A DNA stretch of 64,000 nt from Paraescarpia echinospica (GCA_020002185.1 CM034534.1:34953559-35017558); one strand, 5' to 3'. Shown: positions 12,966 through 27,300, counted from the first letter of the stretch. Made by a program: numbers and translations. Notes: generated by a model from the letters alone, not told the origin.

Positions 12966-14005
12966 AATGATATGGTTCAAAGCCCGAGCTCTATAGCATA
13001 GTGAGTGAGTGCTAGACTCGGTGGAGAGAACTGTCACTCTGGTACAAATCCTACACATAAATCAATTTAACATGCGTTTTAATGACATCATATCATTTTA
13101 GAAATGCCATAACCCAGTAAAGGTGTTACATTGGCCTAAATTATTTACGCTACTAAACAACATGTTTACTCGGTTGTTTTGCCAATTTGTTCCTTCCATT
13201 ACTCCACGTTATGTCAGGTACAAAAACAACTTGCATTCTTTTTAAAATATTGTGTTTTAGCGTACTGAGTGGTTCAAAGAGCAGTTGCATTGTTATTCAT
13301 TTACGATGCGATGCACACGGCAACAATGCTATTCCAATTGCTAAAAATGTACTAAAACCTTGTAATGCGTATATTAAAAAATCTGGTCTTTTTTGTTTCT
13401 GAAACGATGTGCAGTGATAGAAGATAAACCTCGGCAGTTGCCACTGAAAACAATTGTTAAGAATGCCATTTTGGGCCATAAATAATTTAAGCCAATCTAT
13501 TGCAGGTTTTGCCATGCCTCATTTTCATGGCCTGTTAGAAACACAACTTAATTTAACTTTCATACCTGCCACACTTTTTAGGTTGAAATCAGCGTTTTGG
13601 GCTTGAAATTATATATTTATAAAAAAATACTATTCATAAATCGACCTGTTGCGTTCCATTCAGCTTTGAAATGTTCCTGCATTGAACAGAATCTGTTAAA
13701 TTTAACAGATTCTGATCAGGTGTCATCAGGCTACAAAATATTCCTATATCTGATCAAATAAAATCTGCTGAGTGTCTCTGGAAATCTGCCTAGCATCAGA
13801 AGTTGTGCTTCAGTCATTACAAGTTTGTCATTTGTTATTTGAAACTATTGTTGTGATTAACACAGATAATTATGTATGCTTTAATAGTTTCCATTTGACA
13901 TGAAGCCAAGTAAAAATACGGGGATATGGCTGCACCTATAAAATTCCCCCAAATCCATTTGATGAGGCAGGTATGTACTTTATCAACAACAAGCCGCGTT
14001 GCCTG
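12966..14005. other. Intron of ADISSP, nothing recognised
   Basis: No supported exon or repeat. Short open frames on both strands lack protein-like composition. Confidence 0.45.
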
Positions 14006-14009
14006 GAGA

Positions 14010-14310
14010 AAAAAGTAGGTCATATGTATGTGACCCCCCCGAGATCACCACAGCCCCGGACAAATTTAGAAACAAATCTAAATCTACAAACCTCAATGGG
14101 CCCGTTAGACTGGACACAAAATGTCAGCCTCATACATGCAAAACTGCCGAGACATAAATGCCATTTTAAAATTGTGACCCTCAAGATCCCCACCCCCCAG
14201 ACGAATTTAGAAAAAAATAAAAATCTATGAACCACCCTAATTGGCCCACTAAATCACTCACAAAATTTCAGCTCCATACATGCAAAACTGATGGAAATAT
14301 GGGTCGACAG
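14010..14310. repeat. Imperfect tandem duplication, about 150 bp, 2 copies
   Basis: Two diverged copies share 'tgtgacc', a C-run, 'gacaaatttagaaa/gacgaatttagaaa', 'aaatctac/aaatctat', 'cccgttagac/cccactaaat', 'cacaaaatgtcag/cacaaaatttcag' and 'catacatgcaaaact'. It resembles a dispersed non-coding repeat; the family is not identified. Confidence 0.65.
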
Positions 14311-14431
14311 GGATTCACAGAGATGGACAGACTGACACACATACAGATAGAAACCATATTGTTTTGCAACATAGGTGTTTGTGGTAATTGTGCTGTCTGT
14401 GCACTAACGTGTCTGTGTGGGTTGACTGCAG

Positions 14432-14532
14432 GGAAAGGCAAAGGCACACCGTTCATCAAAGTTGGCATTCACTGCACGGGAGTCGACATCGATGAGGAAT
14501 CAGAGGGAAGTGACTGGCAGGGGTTCCACTGA
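14432..14532 (+). CDS. ADISSP: ADISSP/C20orf27 orthologue, last coding exon with stop
   Basis: The exon begins after acceptor 'gttgactgcag' and continues the phase-1 codon of the 10822-10950 exon. It encodes GKGKGTPFIKVGIHCTGVDI followed by DEESEGSDWQGFH and TGA (14530-14532). The pattern GTP-(M/F)...G-(I/V)-x-C-x-G, an acidic stretch, then S-DW-x-GF-x at the very C-terminus is the diagnostic end of C20orf27 proteins. The protein has no known enzymatic motif; mammalian ADISSP is described as a secreted signalling factor. The exon is not associated with an array, unlike the one before it. Confidence 0.88.
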
Positions 14533-17500
14533 TAACCCCCTCCCTCCTCCCTTCCTTCCACCCTGCCTTCCATTCCCCAGCCGGACGTCATCGACTCATT
14601 CTCATGTCACTACTTCCGATGATGTCTTCACTCGATGCGTCACACACAAATGTACTCGTGTCGAGTTCAGGAAGCTGTAACATGTGACACTTTGTCACTA
14701 AGTGTTGATCTGAAAGTGCTTAAGTTTTCAATTGGCATCGCTTTATCGGCCGTTGTGGAGTTGTGTTTTACCTCGAACCTCGTGAGAGACACCCTTGCCT
14801 TGTTAATTATGAAATGCTGACAACTCGGAACTGAATTCACAAGTGTTAGTAGGAAATTAGGAATGATTATTATCTCACCTTTCTTCAGTTTCTTGTTTTA
14901 TCATTGGTGACACTATGTATGATAGTTAGCATTTGTAAATATGTTCATTAGTGTTACTTAGTATATTTTAACAGAGACCCAATGATGATGGATTTGACAG
15001 TTTTGTACACGACACATTATTTTCTTTATCGTTCGTTACATGTGGGTGAATGAAACGTAAACATTCTGTTCAGTTGTTGATACATAGGTATCTCATTACT
15101 TGTTAAGACATACATGAATATGTTGTGTAGATTGTAACGTGAATATGACATTGTTGTGTAGATTGCAACACTATTTTGGTTTCCTCTCAAAATGAGAATT
15201 CAGCCACGTAATGTAAACAGCACGGATGACTTAAAATATGCGTTCTATAAATGGCAGCAAATTGATTACTGTGATAGCGAAATAGTAATGTATGAAATAC
15301 GTGGATGGATTCAGGGTAGCTTCGCAACAGATGGTTCATTACGTTGCAGTTCTATCACCAGGTGGCATCACATGTAGTGTTATACAATTTACCAGTGACG
15401 TCATTAGACAATATCATGACACGCTAGTTCAAACAGAAATTCTGTTTTCTTCCGTTTTTTGCATTAACCATAATAATATTGGTGGTACATATTAAATACA
15501 TTAACAGTGCATAAATAATTATATATTTTAAACATGTTTCGACTGTTTGATATGCACGTGTAGATGGGTGTGCTTATCAAGAGAGTAATAATATATCTCT
15601 GCTCGAATTTCTTGAGACAATAGTGTTAGCAAACTAATTATTCTTATCAACTGTCGGTGAGGGTATGTATACTATAAACCAACTTATTTTCTCAGGACTC
15701 TCATTATGTAATAGAAATGAATTGATGAAGGTTGTAAGACTAGTTCTACCACGTAGTGTCGCTATATCGCCTGCACAGTCAGCCATATCTGCTGATCTGT
15801 AACTAATGTTCGTGTAGTTTTGCACAAACGCAGCATTGTAGGTTTTGTTTCACTGGGTACTTGGTTGGGGATTTACAGGGCCGTGGTCCATTTATTGTTA
15901 TCATAGAATAATAGTATTCAGTATAATCAATATATTGACCACCAACATTTGTTTTAACAAACCCTGTCTTGTTGTTGAAATACAAGTGTTTCGAGTGGAA
16001 GTAGGTTGTTTACATGGCAACACGTCACTTTCGAAAGCGTGGCCTCGGGTGTCATGTGATGGACATCAGGTGATACATATACGCTCCCATTGGGTCGTCA
16101 CCTTTCTCCAAATTATCCGAGCTTGCTATTCAGGAATTAGAGTGGCAGCTCAACAATTTTTGTAAGCATTGGACCGTTGATTTCATCAGTTGTTTCTTCT
16201 TTGTTAAGACCTATTTGGTTGGTACACTTGTTAGAAAGCGTATAGTTTGAACGATATCACTTTATATATACAATAAAACATGAAGGACAACTTTCCATTA
16301 AGACTGCTTCCACAATTCATTCAGCCCATCCTAAATCAGGTCCATTTATATTTGATTATCAGTAGCATATCAATAGTAATGTGCATGTGCATTTTTGCTG
16401 AAATAATCAAACAATTTGACTGATCAGTACAATGGGTAATTCGCAAAAGTGAATAGCCTCGATCTGAAGTCTACTCCGTTAGTAATTTTTCTGCAGAATT
16501 TTGATTGGCCTGGTAAAAGTAATCCGTTTGATGATTTTGTAAGAAATAAATACAAACTTTGGATAAACCTCAATGTCATTGCAGATGTTTGCTACATCTG
16601 ATTTTGATTCTAAAATGAGACATACAAGACATTGAATTGTGGAGGGAGTTTTATGGTCCCTGAAAAAATAATTTGTCACCCAAGATTGGAAAAATCACAT
16701 CGGTGTTAAGTGGCGATCATGGCGAGGGTTGAGTGTGATAATTACCCCCATTTGAAATCATTGTACCCGGACATTGTTAAAAATGTGATGTCTAGCAACA
16801 TTCGTTATTGGCATTGTCCGTTCTGAAATAAAAACATTTGTTAGGTTACGTTGAAAGTGTTTTGACCTGCCTTAGCATAAGTTAGTTCTGTCCTGTTTAG
16901 TTATTTATTGGAATTGTATTTATACATTAAACAATTTTCATTATCAAGAGATTCCTGTGTGTACATTGTCTGCAAACACTGTCACAGGGTTTTATGGAGA
17001 TGCTGAAATGATGCTTAATGCTATCATCTTAGCTGTGCCTTTAACTGCAAGAGAACTTGAGCTAGAATAATGTCCATAGATGTAGTCAAACTTGACTTTA
17101 TGTTCACCCGAGGACAGTCCCAAATTGTTTCCATAACAGTAGTGTAGAAATTAGTCCCACTAATGATGTCACCTCACTATTCAGGCCACTTGTCCAGTCC
17201 CGAGAGTGACCTTAATAGAAAGGTTTGACTTGTTCATCAGTAAAAAAATAGGAAGTCTGAACCTTTAAGGTTTATTTTGTAGCTCGATTATAAAAGATGC
17301 CAACGCAACACGATAACTCTTATTTTGAATGTGACGTGAAACAGCTTGGATGTTTTCTAACGATGCAGCCATCATGATCTCGTGCCAGGGCTGGTAATTA
17401 CCCCGTATTACCAGAAAGCTAGCTCAATCAGTTGTAATTCGTCCCACTTGCATTCTTGATTCCACAAACGAAGCTCATCAGACAGGTTTAAGTAACTTGT

Positions 17501-18010
17501 GCTTAGCATCCACTGTCTGTATTTTTAATCTGAATATTTTGTATATTTTTTGAAAACAACCTTCAGATTGGGAACAATGTTTCACACTTGCTAAAACAGA
17601 TTTGTATAGTTTTATGAACATGATATTGAACAATGAGAAACAGACAGTGTCTGTTTAGCCAAGTTTGGCAAGGCTGACCTTGGCTCAGTGACAAGCATTG
17701 AATACTTGGGTCTCATGATTCTGTAAACTCAACATCTAACGAATAGTGCATACAAGGTTTATTAACAAAACATACATAATGGTTTCTGTGCTGCTAGTCA
17801 TTGACAACCCAGGAATTAGTGCAGCCATAGTCCACACATTGCAACGTTTATATTTGTGAAAGCATATAGACAGTTGAAAGTGAAATCATACAGACAGACA
17901 GATTAGTTAACTGCTTTGACAATTAAAACTTTTATCAAATGTATGATGGACAGAGGTTGTATCTTAAAATGCAAATGTTTGCAACAATGAACTGCATAAA
18001 TGTTGCAATA
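14533..18010. other. ADISSP 3' UTR and convergent intergenic region
   Basis: No supported coding sequence. AATAAA words on the + strand occur at about 16270 and 16828, but no poly(A) site can be assigned from sequence alone. Some of this is expected to be 3' UTR, because the next gene on the other strand ends at 21274. Confidence 0.5.
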
Positions 18011-18014
18011 TTAA

Positions 18015-18342
18015 AGGTATGAAGTCTGATTTGATCACAAAATTATATTATAGAATAAACATATTCTCCAATAGCAATCTTGACTGCCCAAATGTTTTTT
18101 TATTATTATTAATCACATACAAATATCTAATTTGGCTGTTATGTATTTAAGACTGTCGCTTCATCTTACACTGTAAACATAATATTAGTCAAAACATTCA
18201 AATTAAACTATTTATAGTAAAATTATATTGAACTTTTGATTGTGCAAATACATTTGGACAGTCAAAATCTTAGAATGCCACTAAATAAACTACACCATAA
18301 AACATGATTTTACTATAAAAAAAACTACCAGACTTCATACCT
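18015..18342. mobile_element. TTAA-flanked MITE (Kolobok/T2-like), 328 bp
   Basis: Terminal inverted repeats 'aggtatgaagtctg' (18015-18028) and 'cagacttcatacct' (18329-18342) match perfectly over 14 bp. The flanks are TTAA at 18011-18014 and ATAA at 18343-18346, consistent with a TTAA target duplication with one mutated base. The TTAAAGG start is typical of Kolobok/T2 and related TTAA inserters. No ORF. Confidence 0.75.
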
Positions 18343-19117
18343 ATAATGGCAGTTTTACAAACTTAGTTTGTCATGGAATGACACATATTTGAAATAAAAT
18401 TTCAGTTGTCATGGAGGATATAAATTTGTCTCTTCACATTTTCTGACATGGCAGTTAATGGTTTGACTTCATCGCTGTTAGGCGTGTGTGAGGTAGTGCA
18501 TGTTCTGGACTATTATGTCAAACCTAGTTTACATAAAGGCATTCCCTTGTGGACCAGCAAACATAATGATATTTACAGTAGTTATCACAAACAGCAGCAG
18601 ATTTACAAACTAATTCAACTGGGTTCAGTAACAAACTGGCCCAAGTGTACAGGTTCTGTTTTTCTTGCCAACTGCATCCAAAATGTATCCTGTTTAACGT
18701 AATGAATAAAACAAACCCTTTATGTGCGTTATTTAAAACTAAAGCAAGGTAGAGGCCAGCTCTGGCAGTGGCTTATCAACCATAAATGTGTCCAAATAAA
18801 ATACTACTATTTCAAACAGTACCTAATATTGCAGCTTACCTGTGTGAACCAAATTTAGATGCAGAAACAATAAGGGATTGTCTCAAATCACTGATGTACC
18901 AGACTACACAACACTGATTTCACTAGGGGAGTTGTGGGGCTAGCATTTGTTTTGTTTATCATTAGACATGTATGTATTAAAAACATTGTTTATTTTCCAA
19001 TGACAGTTCATAGCATATCTAAAATATATTTCTACTGTTGTGCCATCTACTGAGTGGAACGTGTATTAATGCACATTTATGCAATACCAGAGATGGGCAG
19101 CATGGTGACCACTGTTG

Positions 19118-19138
19118 GTTGTTTGGGGGGGGGGGGGT
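19118..19138. repeat. Poly-G run
   Basis: A run of about 13 G follows 'ggttgttt'. No associated feature is recognised. Confidence 0.6.
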
Positions 19139-19693
19139 AATGAGAACTAACCCAAAAGATCTTGCACTTGCACATAAACCCTGAGTGCAGTTGTCTAATA
19201 ATGGTGTGAAAGTGACTTACATTTTATTATTTATAGTGCCTTTGTTGAATAAATTTGTGATCAGTGGATTACCATTGAAAATTAGGAACATTTCCATGGA
19301 ACATTGCACATGAAAATATTCAGACTAAAAATAAAATGTTGTTAAAGGTGTCAACATTTTAACTTGTACAGGAGTGCTTATTTTGACAAAGAACAAGATA
19401 CAAGATATTTTGATAAATCAAAAATTAAAATATTTTTCTTGTACATTATAAAATCACTGCACCATAATTTGTTTGTGAACGTTGCATAACAAACATTTGC
19501 ATTCACAGTTAGTCAACGTAAATACAAGCCAGCCGATTAATAAAATTAGAAAAAAATTACTGCATCCTGACAATACTGGTGATAGGTCTGTTAATTTGCA
19601 CACACACATAAATATGAGCCAATAAACGGTGCTGGCATAAGTGATATGATGAGCTTTCACTATGGCCCATGTCAGTAAATAATAGTTCTTTAA

Positions 19694-20077
19694 AGGTGCA
19701 AAATATGATCTTTATTATTATAAAATCATGTTCTATAGTATAAACTATTAAACTGAAGTACCATTTAAAAATTTACATTGATTGCTATCTATTAAAGGGG
19801 GCTGTTCGTTCAATGCTGGTTAAACAAAAATCACCGAGCTATCACTCAAATCCTGAATAGCAAGCCGAAATAATTCCGGGGGTATAACGATACATTAGGT
19901 GATCCATGTTTCCATTTAATTAGTAATCAGACCTGAGGCCTTCGAAAGCCATGTGCTCCGTTGTAAATAAACTGTTTTCTTCCCAAACACTTAATTTTCA
20001 ACTACATAATGGTTATGTGTACAAGTAGTTTATACTAATGCACGAGTTTACAATAAAAATAATCAGATTTTGCACCA
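19694..20077. mobile_element. TTAA-flanked MITE (Kolobok/T2-like), 384 bp
   Basis: The left end 'aggtgcaaaatatgatc' pairs with the right end 'gattttgcacca' as inverted repeats with one terminal mismatch. Both sides are flanked by TTAA (19690-19693 and 20078-20081). No coding capacity. It lies in the region downstream of the attractin stop codon and could be part of its 3' UTR. Confidence 0.65.
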
Positions 20078-20081
20078 TTAA

Positions 20082-21273
20082 ATTGGCAGTTTCTTTATCA
20101 TTTGCACATTTCAAATATACCGTCTTACTAAGCTATGTATATAACACCAACCTGCATCAGATTAATTATCTGAATTATAATAATCTGTTACAGACACAAA
20201 CAGTTTTTCGCTATTTACAGTATGTACCTATGACAGACCTGAATTATATACACAAGTAAGTCCGGTATTTAGTGATACCATGTGCAAAGGCTATGCTATT
20301 TTCCCATTTTTTGTACTTCTAATAGCAAGTGGCCATTTTAGCTGAAGTCACAAACCAGTATATTTTGTCTCTTCCCCAAAGTTATCACGCAACCAAAGCT
20401 AAGAAATAATTGAAAATCTTAATGTAAAATACTGCACAGTTCAATCAAATAATTAAGATATTTATAAGAAATCAGCAGCAGACAACAAAAACAAATGTTT
20501 CAAGTTTGTTTATAGATGTTTTGGAGATACCAACTTAAAATTAGACTGTGAGACATAGTAGACACAAAAAGAAAGTTTTCTCATGTCATTTTCTATATAA
20601 TCTAATTTTTGGTATTAAAATGCAGAACATTGCAACAATATAATAAATAGCAACTTTGTTTTGTAGACAAACAAACCTGAATTTGCCAGTTCCGTAAATA
20701 AAAACGTAAAATACAAAACAACTTTTTTTCAGCAAATTTGACCACCAATACGTAGTTGAAAAACCTAAAAGACAATTTAAAATGTTCTCAATTAACCAAA
20801 AAAATACAGATTACCATAGTTAAATTTACTCTCATTAATTCTCGTTATCACATCTAAAAGTCACTTCTGTTCAAGATTATTTCATCAATGTCCTGATGAA
20901 ACTATCTTAAGTAGAATCATGAAATTCCACAAAGGTAATCTGACTTGGATGCACTAACAAGAACTGCACGAACCAAATTAAATACTTTTGGTAAAAAACC
21001 CATGTCAGAACTTGGAGAAAAATCTTTTAAACATAATTAAAACATTCAAAAATTCAAAACAACTCAATATAAATATACCTGAAGTAATTTCTGACAACTT
21101 AACAGATTTACAATGTGTTACAGAACAAAATGGATGCTGCCATCAGCGTTCAATTCCACCATGTTGTTTACCAGATAAAATGGATGATGAGGTGAAATAA
21201 CAAATATGTACAGGTGCATTGTGGGATAGATATGGTAGTGATTTTCACTGACAGTCTTTTTGGACACTGTTCG
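20082..21273 (-). other. Probable attractin 3' UTR
   Basis: The 1.2 kb directly after the attractin stop codon (minus strand) is AT-rich with no coding exon. The first TTTATT on the + strand (AATAAA on the minus strand) that I found below 21273 is near 19706, inside the MITE, so the UTR could extend that far. The 3' end is not determined. Confidence 0.45.
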
Positions 21274-21356
21274 CTATACACAGTTTTCTGATGTGATGGA
21301 AGGTTTCTTGGTTCGAGTTGGTTTTGCATGTTCGACACTCAATTTCCTACGACTGC
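21274..21356 (-). CDS. ATRN: Attractin, last coding exon (C-terminus)
   Basis: Acceptor 'ttcattacag' follows a phase-1 join. The exon encodes GSRRKLSVEHAKPTRTKKPS then ITSENCV and TAG at 21274-21276. A basic tail ending in Cys plus an aliphatic residue also closes vertebrate attractins. Confidence 0.85.
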
Positions 21357-24300
21357 CTGTAATGAAAAGAATAAGTATTAATAAATATAAACAAATGAAT
21401 GTGAAAACAACATTTGTGAGAATACTTTGTAGTGAAGAAAAATGTATGAATATATACATACATCTGACCTATTCTTTGGCATATTGGGTTATTTCTAGCC
21501 CATAATTTTACAGGTATTAAAACTTGGAAAATAAAAAGGTTTAGTAAAGACGGATAGCTGTTCTAAAATCATGAAACTTATTAGATAGGTGTTCTAAGAT
21601 TACAGGGTACAGCTGTACGTATTTTTTTGCTTAGAATTGATTGACACCGGTGATAGGCCAGCTCCTTCCTGTGTCCTTAATTTTGTAATAAATTGTTCCA
21701 TGTTTACATATATACATTGTGACATGTGAACAATGAAGGCAATGTTATTCACAAAGTGAATACTTAATGTTATTTTTAATTTGACGTTAAAGAAATGCTT
21801 TAAGGATGTGACTATTTCTCTACACGTAAGCCAAGAAATAATAACAAAACCTGAGGAACATCTACACATATATTTGCAGATAGATCATTGGGCATACTCC
21901 TTCTCAAACAATAGTTTCATTATTTAATATTATGCACAATATCCTCAATTTATTTTGTTTGTTCTATAATGTTCCATAAGCGAGGATACACTAGCACTTT
22001 TCACATGACCAGACCAGACCAGACCAGACCAGACCAGACCAGACCAGACTCACCCCAACTGCAGTGTATACATTACACCAACTGCGCTATACTTGAAGCT
22101 GGCATGACGTCATAATCACGTAAACTTGAAACTTTTAACTACGCTGAGGCTAGTCGATGTCAGTCTGACATATTAGAAAGTTTTCAAGTTTACGTGATTA
22201 CGACATTACGCCAGCTTCGTGTATAGTACAGATGGTGTCAGTTGGTGTAGCATAATGAAACATGAGAATAAATATTACAATGTTCTGCACTGGCAATTGG
22301 TCGGCCCAGAATGACGCACCTAGTGTGACGAGTGCAGTGCCAATACAGAGCCCAGAGACACCTGGTGGCGTGTAGTCGTCGTCCCCCGTTGGCATTCGTA
22401 TCAGTAGAGACAGTGCTGCCGCCTTGCGGTTCATTATTGGCTCCAGCGCGACAGGACTCGGCTTATTCGGCTGGAAATATTACTGACTGTTAGAGGGGGG
22501 CTAGTATATGCTGGGGGATGATTGCGATAGAGATGGGGTGAGAGAGAGGGGGGAGAGAGAAGGGGGGAAATAGAAGGGAGAGAGAGAGGGGGAGAGAGAG
22601 AAGGGGAAATAGAGGGGAGGGAGAGGATGGGAGAGAGAAGGGGGAAACAGAGGAGGGAGCTAGAGGGGGGAGAGAGAGCAATCTAACTTTCCTTTCTTCA
22701 CAGTAATTCCAACAATTTCAACAACCAAAAACGACATTTGGTACTATATTATTATGGTCCAAGAAATGTAACCCAAGAACACAAATAATAACCCCTTAAG
22801 ACTGTCGCGAGCATCCATTGCTGCACACCAAGACTGTTGGATGCCAATGAATAATTAATGAAAGAAAAGTCTGTCAAACAACTCTGTATATGAATGAGCA
22901 AACAAAGTAAACTAATAATTAATAAATGAACTAATTAATGACTAATCAATAATATAAGATTGGTGAATGAGTGTACAAGTGAATTATGGCCCAGATATTA
23001 CCCTGTGCCTGTGGGGGGCAAGCAGGTCGGGGGGTTCTGTTTCAATCAGACTGCAGTAGGGGCTGGTAGCGTCCACCACACATGTCTCGACCGGACGCTT
23101 CGCTCTCTGTTTCAACATCAACTTGCGTCTCTGTCACAACACAAACAGACCATAAGTTAAGGTCTTCCCTGTCACGAAAACTCATGATACAAACAGACCA
23201 TAAGTTAAGGTCTTCTCTGTCACAACACAAACAGACCATAAGTTAAGGTATTCCCTGTCACGATACAAACAGACCATGTGTTAAGGTCTTCCCTGTCACG
23301 ATACAAACAGACCACAAGTTAAGGTCTTCCCTGTCATGATACAAACAGACCATGAGTTAAGGTCTTCTCTGTCACAACACAAACAGTGTCACAACACAAA
23401 CAGACCATAAGTTAAGGTCTTCCCTGTCATGATACAAATAGACCATAAGTTAAGGTCTTCTCTGTCACGACACAAACAGACCATAAGTTAAGGTCTTCGC
23501 TGTCACGACACAAACACACCATGAGTTAAGGTCTTCCCTGTCACGACACAAACACACCGCGAGTTAAGGTCTTCCCTGTCACGACACAAACATACCATGA
23601 GTTAAGGTCTTCCCTGTCATGATACAAACACACCATGAGTTAAGGTCTTCCCTGTCATGATACAAACACACCATGAGTTAAGGTCTTCCCTGTCATGATA
23701 CAAACACACCATGAGTTAAGGTCTTCCCTGTCACGACACAAACACACCACGAGTTAAGGTCTTCCCTGTCATGATACAAACACACCATGAGTTCAGATCT
23801 TCCCTGTCATGACACAAACACACCATGAGTTAAGGTCTTCCCTGTCATGACACAAACACACCATGAGTTAAGGTCTTCCCTGTCATGATACAAACACACC
23901 ATGAGTTAAGGTCTTCCCTGTCATGATACAAACACACCATGAGTTAAGGTCTTCCCTGTCATGATACAAACACACCATGAGTTAAGGTCTTCCCTGTCAC
24001 GACACAAACACACCATGAGTTAAGGTCTTCCCTGTCACAACACAAACACACCATGAGTTAAGGTCTTCCCTGTCATGATACAAACACACCATGAGTTAAG
24101 GTCTTCCCTGCCATGATTCAAACACACCATGAGTTAAGGTCTTCCCTGTCATGATACAAACACACCATGAGTTAAGGTCTTCCCTGTCATGACACAAACA
24201 CACCATGAGTTAAGGTCTTCCCTGTCATGATACAAACACACCATCAGTTAAGGTCTTCCCTGTCATGATACAAACACACCATGAGTTAAGATCTTCCCTG

Positions 24301-27300
24301 TCATGATACAAACACACCATGAGTTAAGGTCTTCCCTGTCACGACACAAACACACCACGAGTTAAGGTCTTCCCTGTCATGATACAAACACACCATGAGT
24401 TGAGGTCTTCCCTGTCACGATACAAACACACCATGAGTTAAGGTTGTCCCTGTCATGATACAAACACACCATGAGTTGAGGTCTTCCCTGTCATGACATA
24501 AACACACCATGAGTTAAGGTCTTCCCTGTCACGACACAAACACACCATGAGTTAAGGTCTTCCCTGTCATGATACAAACACACCATGAGTTAAGGTCTTC
24601 CCTGTCATGATACAAACACACCATGAGTTAAGGTCTTCCCTACAATGATACAAACACACCATGAGTTAAGGTCTTCCCTGTCACTACACAAACACACCAT
24701 GAGTTAAGGTCTTCCCTGTCATGGTACAAACACACCATGAGTTAAGATCTTCCCTGTCATGATACAAACACACCATGAGTTAAGGTCTTCCCTGTCACGA
24801 CACAAAGACACCATGAGTTAAGGTCGTCCCTGTCATGATACAAACACACCATGAGTTGAGGTCTTCCCTGTCATGACATAAACACACCATGAGTTAAGGT
24901 CTTCCCTGTCATGATACAAACACACCATGAGTTAAGGTCTTCCCTGTCATGATACAAACACACCATGAGTTAAGGTCTTCCCTGTCACGATACAAACACA
25001 CCATGAGTTAAGGTCTTCCCTGTCACGATACAAACACACCATGAGTTAAGGTCTTCCCTGTCACGACACAAACACACCATGAGTTAAGGTCTTCCCTGTC
25101 ATGATACAAACACATCATGAGTTAAGGTCTTCCCTGTCATGATACAAACACACCATGAGTTAAGGTCTTCCCTGTCATGATACAAACACACCATGAGTTA
25201 AGGTCTTCCCTGTCATGATACAAACACACCATGAGTTAAGGTCTTCCCTGTCATGATACAAACACACCATGAGTTAAGGTATTCCCTGTCACGACACAAA
25301 CACACCATGAGTTAAGGTCTTCCCTGTCACAACACAAACACACCATGAGTTAAGGTCTTCCCTGTCATGATACAAACACACCATGAGTTAAGGTCTTCCC
25401 TGTCATGATTCAAACACACCATGAGTTAAGGTCTTCACTGTCACGACACAAACACACCATGAGTTAAGGTCTTCCCTGTCACGATAGAAACACACCATGA
25501 GTTAAGGTATTCCCTGTCATGACATAAACACACCATGAGTTAAGGTCTTCCCTGTCATGATTCAAACACACCATGAGTTAAGGTCTTCCCTGTCACGACA
25601 CAAACACACCATGAGTTAAGATCTTCCCTATCACGACACAAACACACCATGAGTTAAGTTAATTGATATATAAATAAATATATTAAATGCCAATGATAAA
25701 AAATTAAAAACAATTGTTATTTCAACAACAAAAACACAAAAATGCCAAATATACAAATACACATTGTAAAGGCAAGAAGTGTGCCACTTATAACACTTTC
25801 CCAATTACCATAAACATAATATGTAGTAAATATAACATGAAGCAACAACAAAATCAGCAACATGCGTGACTACAACATATTTATTTATATTTTGTATGAA
25901 TGATGAAATATTAGTGTTTAGACTAGATGGTCACCATAGCCAACTGTGTTCAAGAATAACAACTTGTAAAGACCAGCATAAACAAAAGCTGTTTTTGTAG
26001 CTACAATAAATCAATATTTACACAAGCTGCTGTTTTTTTTACAAACAGCTAACAAAACTATTAGCTGTGTATTTTTTAAAACAATGAATGTTTCTACGAC
26101 ATATTCCAGAGCTGTGAAGTGAGCTCCAAAGTATTACACCTTCAACACACATGATTTATGCTCCACATTTTACATGTACAGATTCTCCAATTGTTACTTT
26201 TATCTGCACAATGATGTTACAAAGGACTCTCGCTAGAAGGAAACCATTGGGACTTGTTGCTTATCATCATTAGTACAGGCCTAAAATGGGAAATAAAATC
26301 CAAAATTATTCCTTTTGATGAGATGTTCTTTATATCAGGCGTCCTTATACCACGAGGCATTATTACTTATATCAGGCGTCCTTATACCATGAGGCATCAC
26401 TTATATCAGGTGTCCTTATACCACAAGGCATTATTACTTATATCAGGCATCCTTATACCACGAGGCATCACTTATATCAGGCGTCCTTATACCACGAGGC
26501 ATTATTACTTATATCAGGCGTCCTTATACCACGAGGCATCACTTATATCAGGCGTCCTTATATCACAAGGCATTACTTATATCAGGCGTCCTTATACCAT
26601 GAGGCATCACTTATATCAGGCGTCCTTATACCACGAGGCATCACTTATATCAGGCGTCCTTATACCACGAGGCATTATTACTTATATCAGGCGTCCTTAT
26701 ACCACGAGGCATCACTTATATCAGGTGTCCTTATACCATGAGGCATTACTTATATCAGGCGTCCTTATACCATGAGGAATCACTTATATGAGGCGTCCTT
26801 ATACCATGAGGCATTACTTATATCAGGTGTCCTTATACCACGAGGCATTACTTATATCAGGCGTACTTATACCACAAGGCATTACTTATATCAGGCGTCC
26901 TTATACCACGAGGCATTACTTATATCACGCGTTCTTATACCACAAGGCATCACTTATATCAGGCGTCCTTATACCACGAGGCATCACTTATATTTATTTC
27001 TGTTGCTTTATGCACCAACTAGTGTACAGGGAAGGTATGTATGAAAGAAAGAAAGTATATCTTTGTTCAATCATTCTCACTGCGCAAATGTGTTTTATTT
27101 ATTTTCGTAGCACAAACAAATAATATGTATGGAGAAATTCTTGTGGGTACATGTAAGAAAGTAGACTAGGGGAGTTGCTGTGTGTGTTGCAAGACTTCTG
27201 GTCATGCTGGTATGAAGTGATACCTGTTCGCGCTGGTACGAGTCATACTTCTGTTTCAGTTTCCAGAATGTCAATGCCAGTACGAGTAATGACAGGAAGC

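Noticed and set aside
12970..13060. Possible tRNA (box-like words 'tagcatagtgagtgagtg' and 'ggtacaaatcc')
   Set aside because: The B-box is off consensus, and no acceptor or anticodon stem could be drawn. At most it is a decayed tRNA-derived SINE head.
14227..14680. Longer + strand frames around the last ADISSP exon
   Set aside because: Only 14432-14532 matches the conserved protein. The upstream part contains a dispersed repeat, and a good acceptor marks the exon start.
23042..23239. Alternative reading frame of the juxtamembrane exon (VDVETESEASGRDMCGG)
   Set aside because: It hits a stop inside the exon and does not fit the phase of exon 27224-27302. The other frame gives the conserved EPPDL motif and continuous phase.
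26254..27123. Long open frames over the 34-bp array (up to 173 codons)
   Set aside because: They follow the repeat period only, overlap each other in several frames, and contain no protein-like sequence outside the array.
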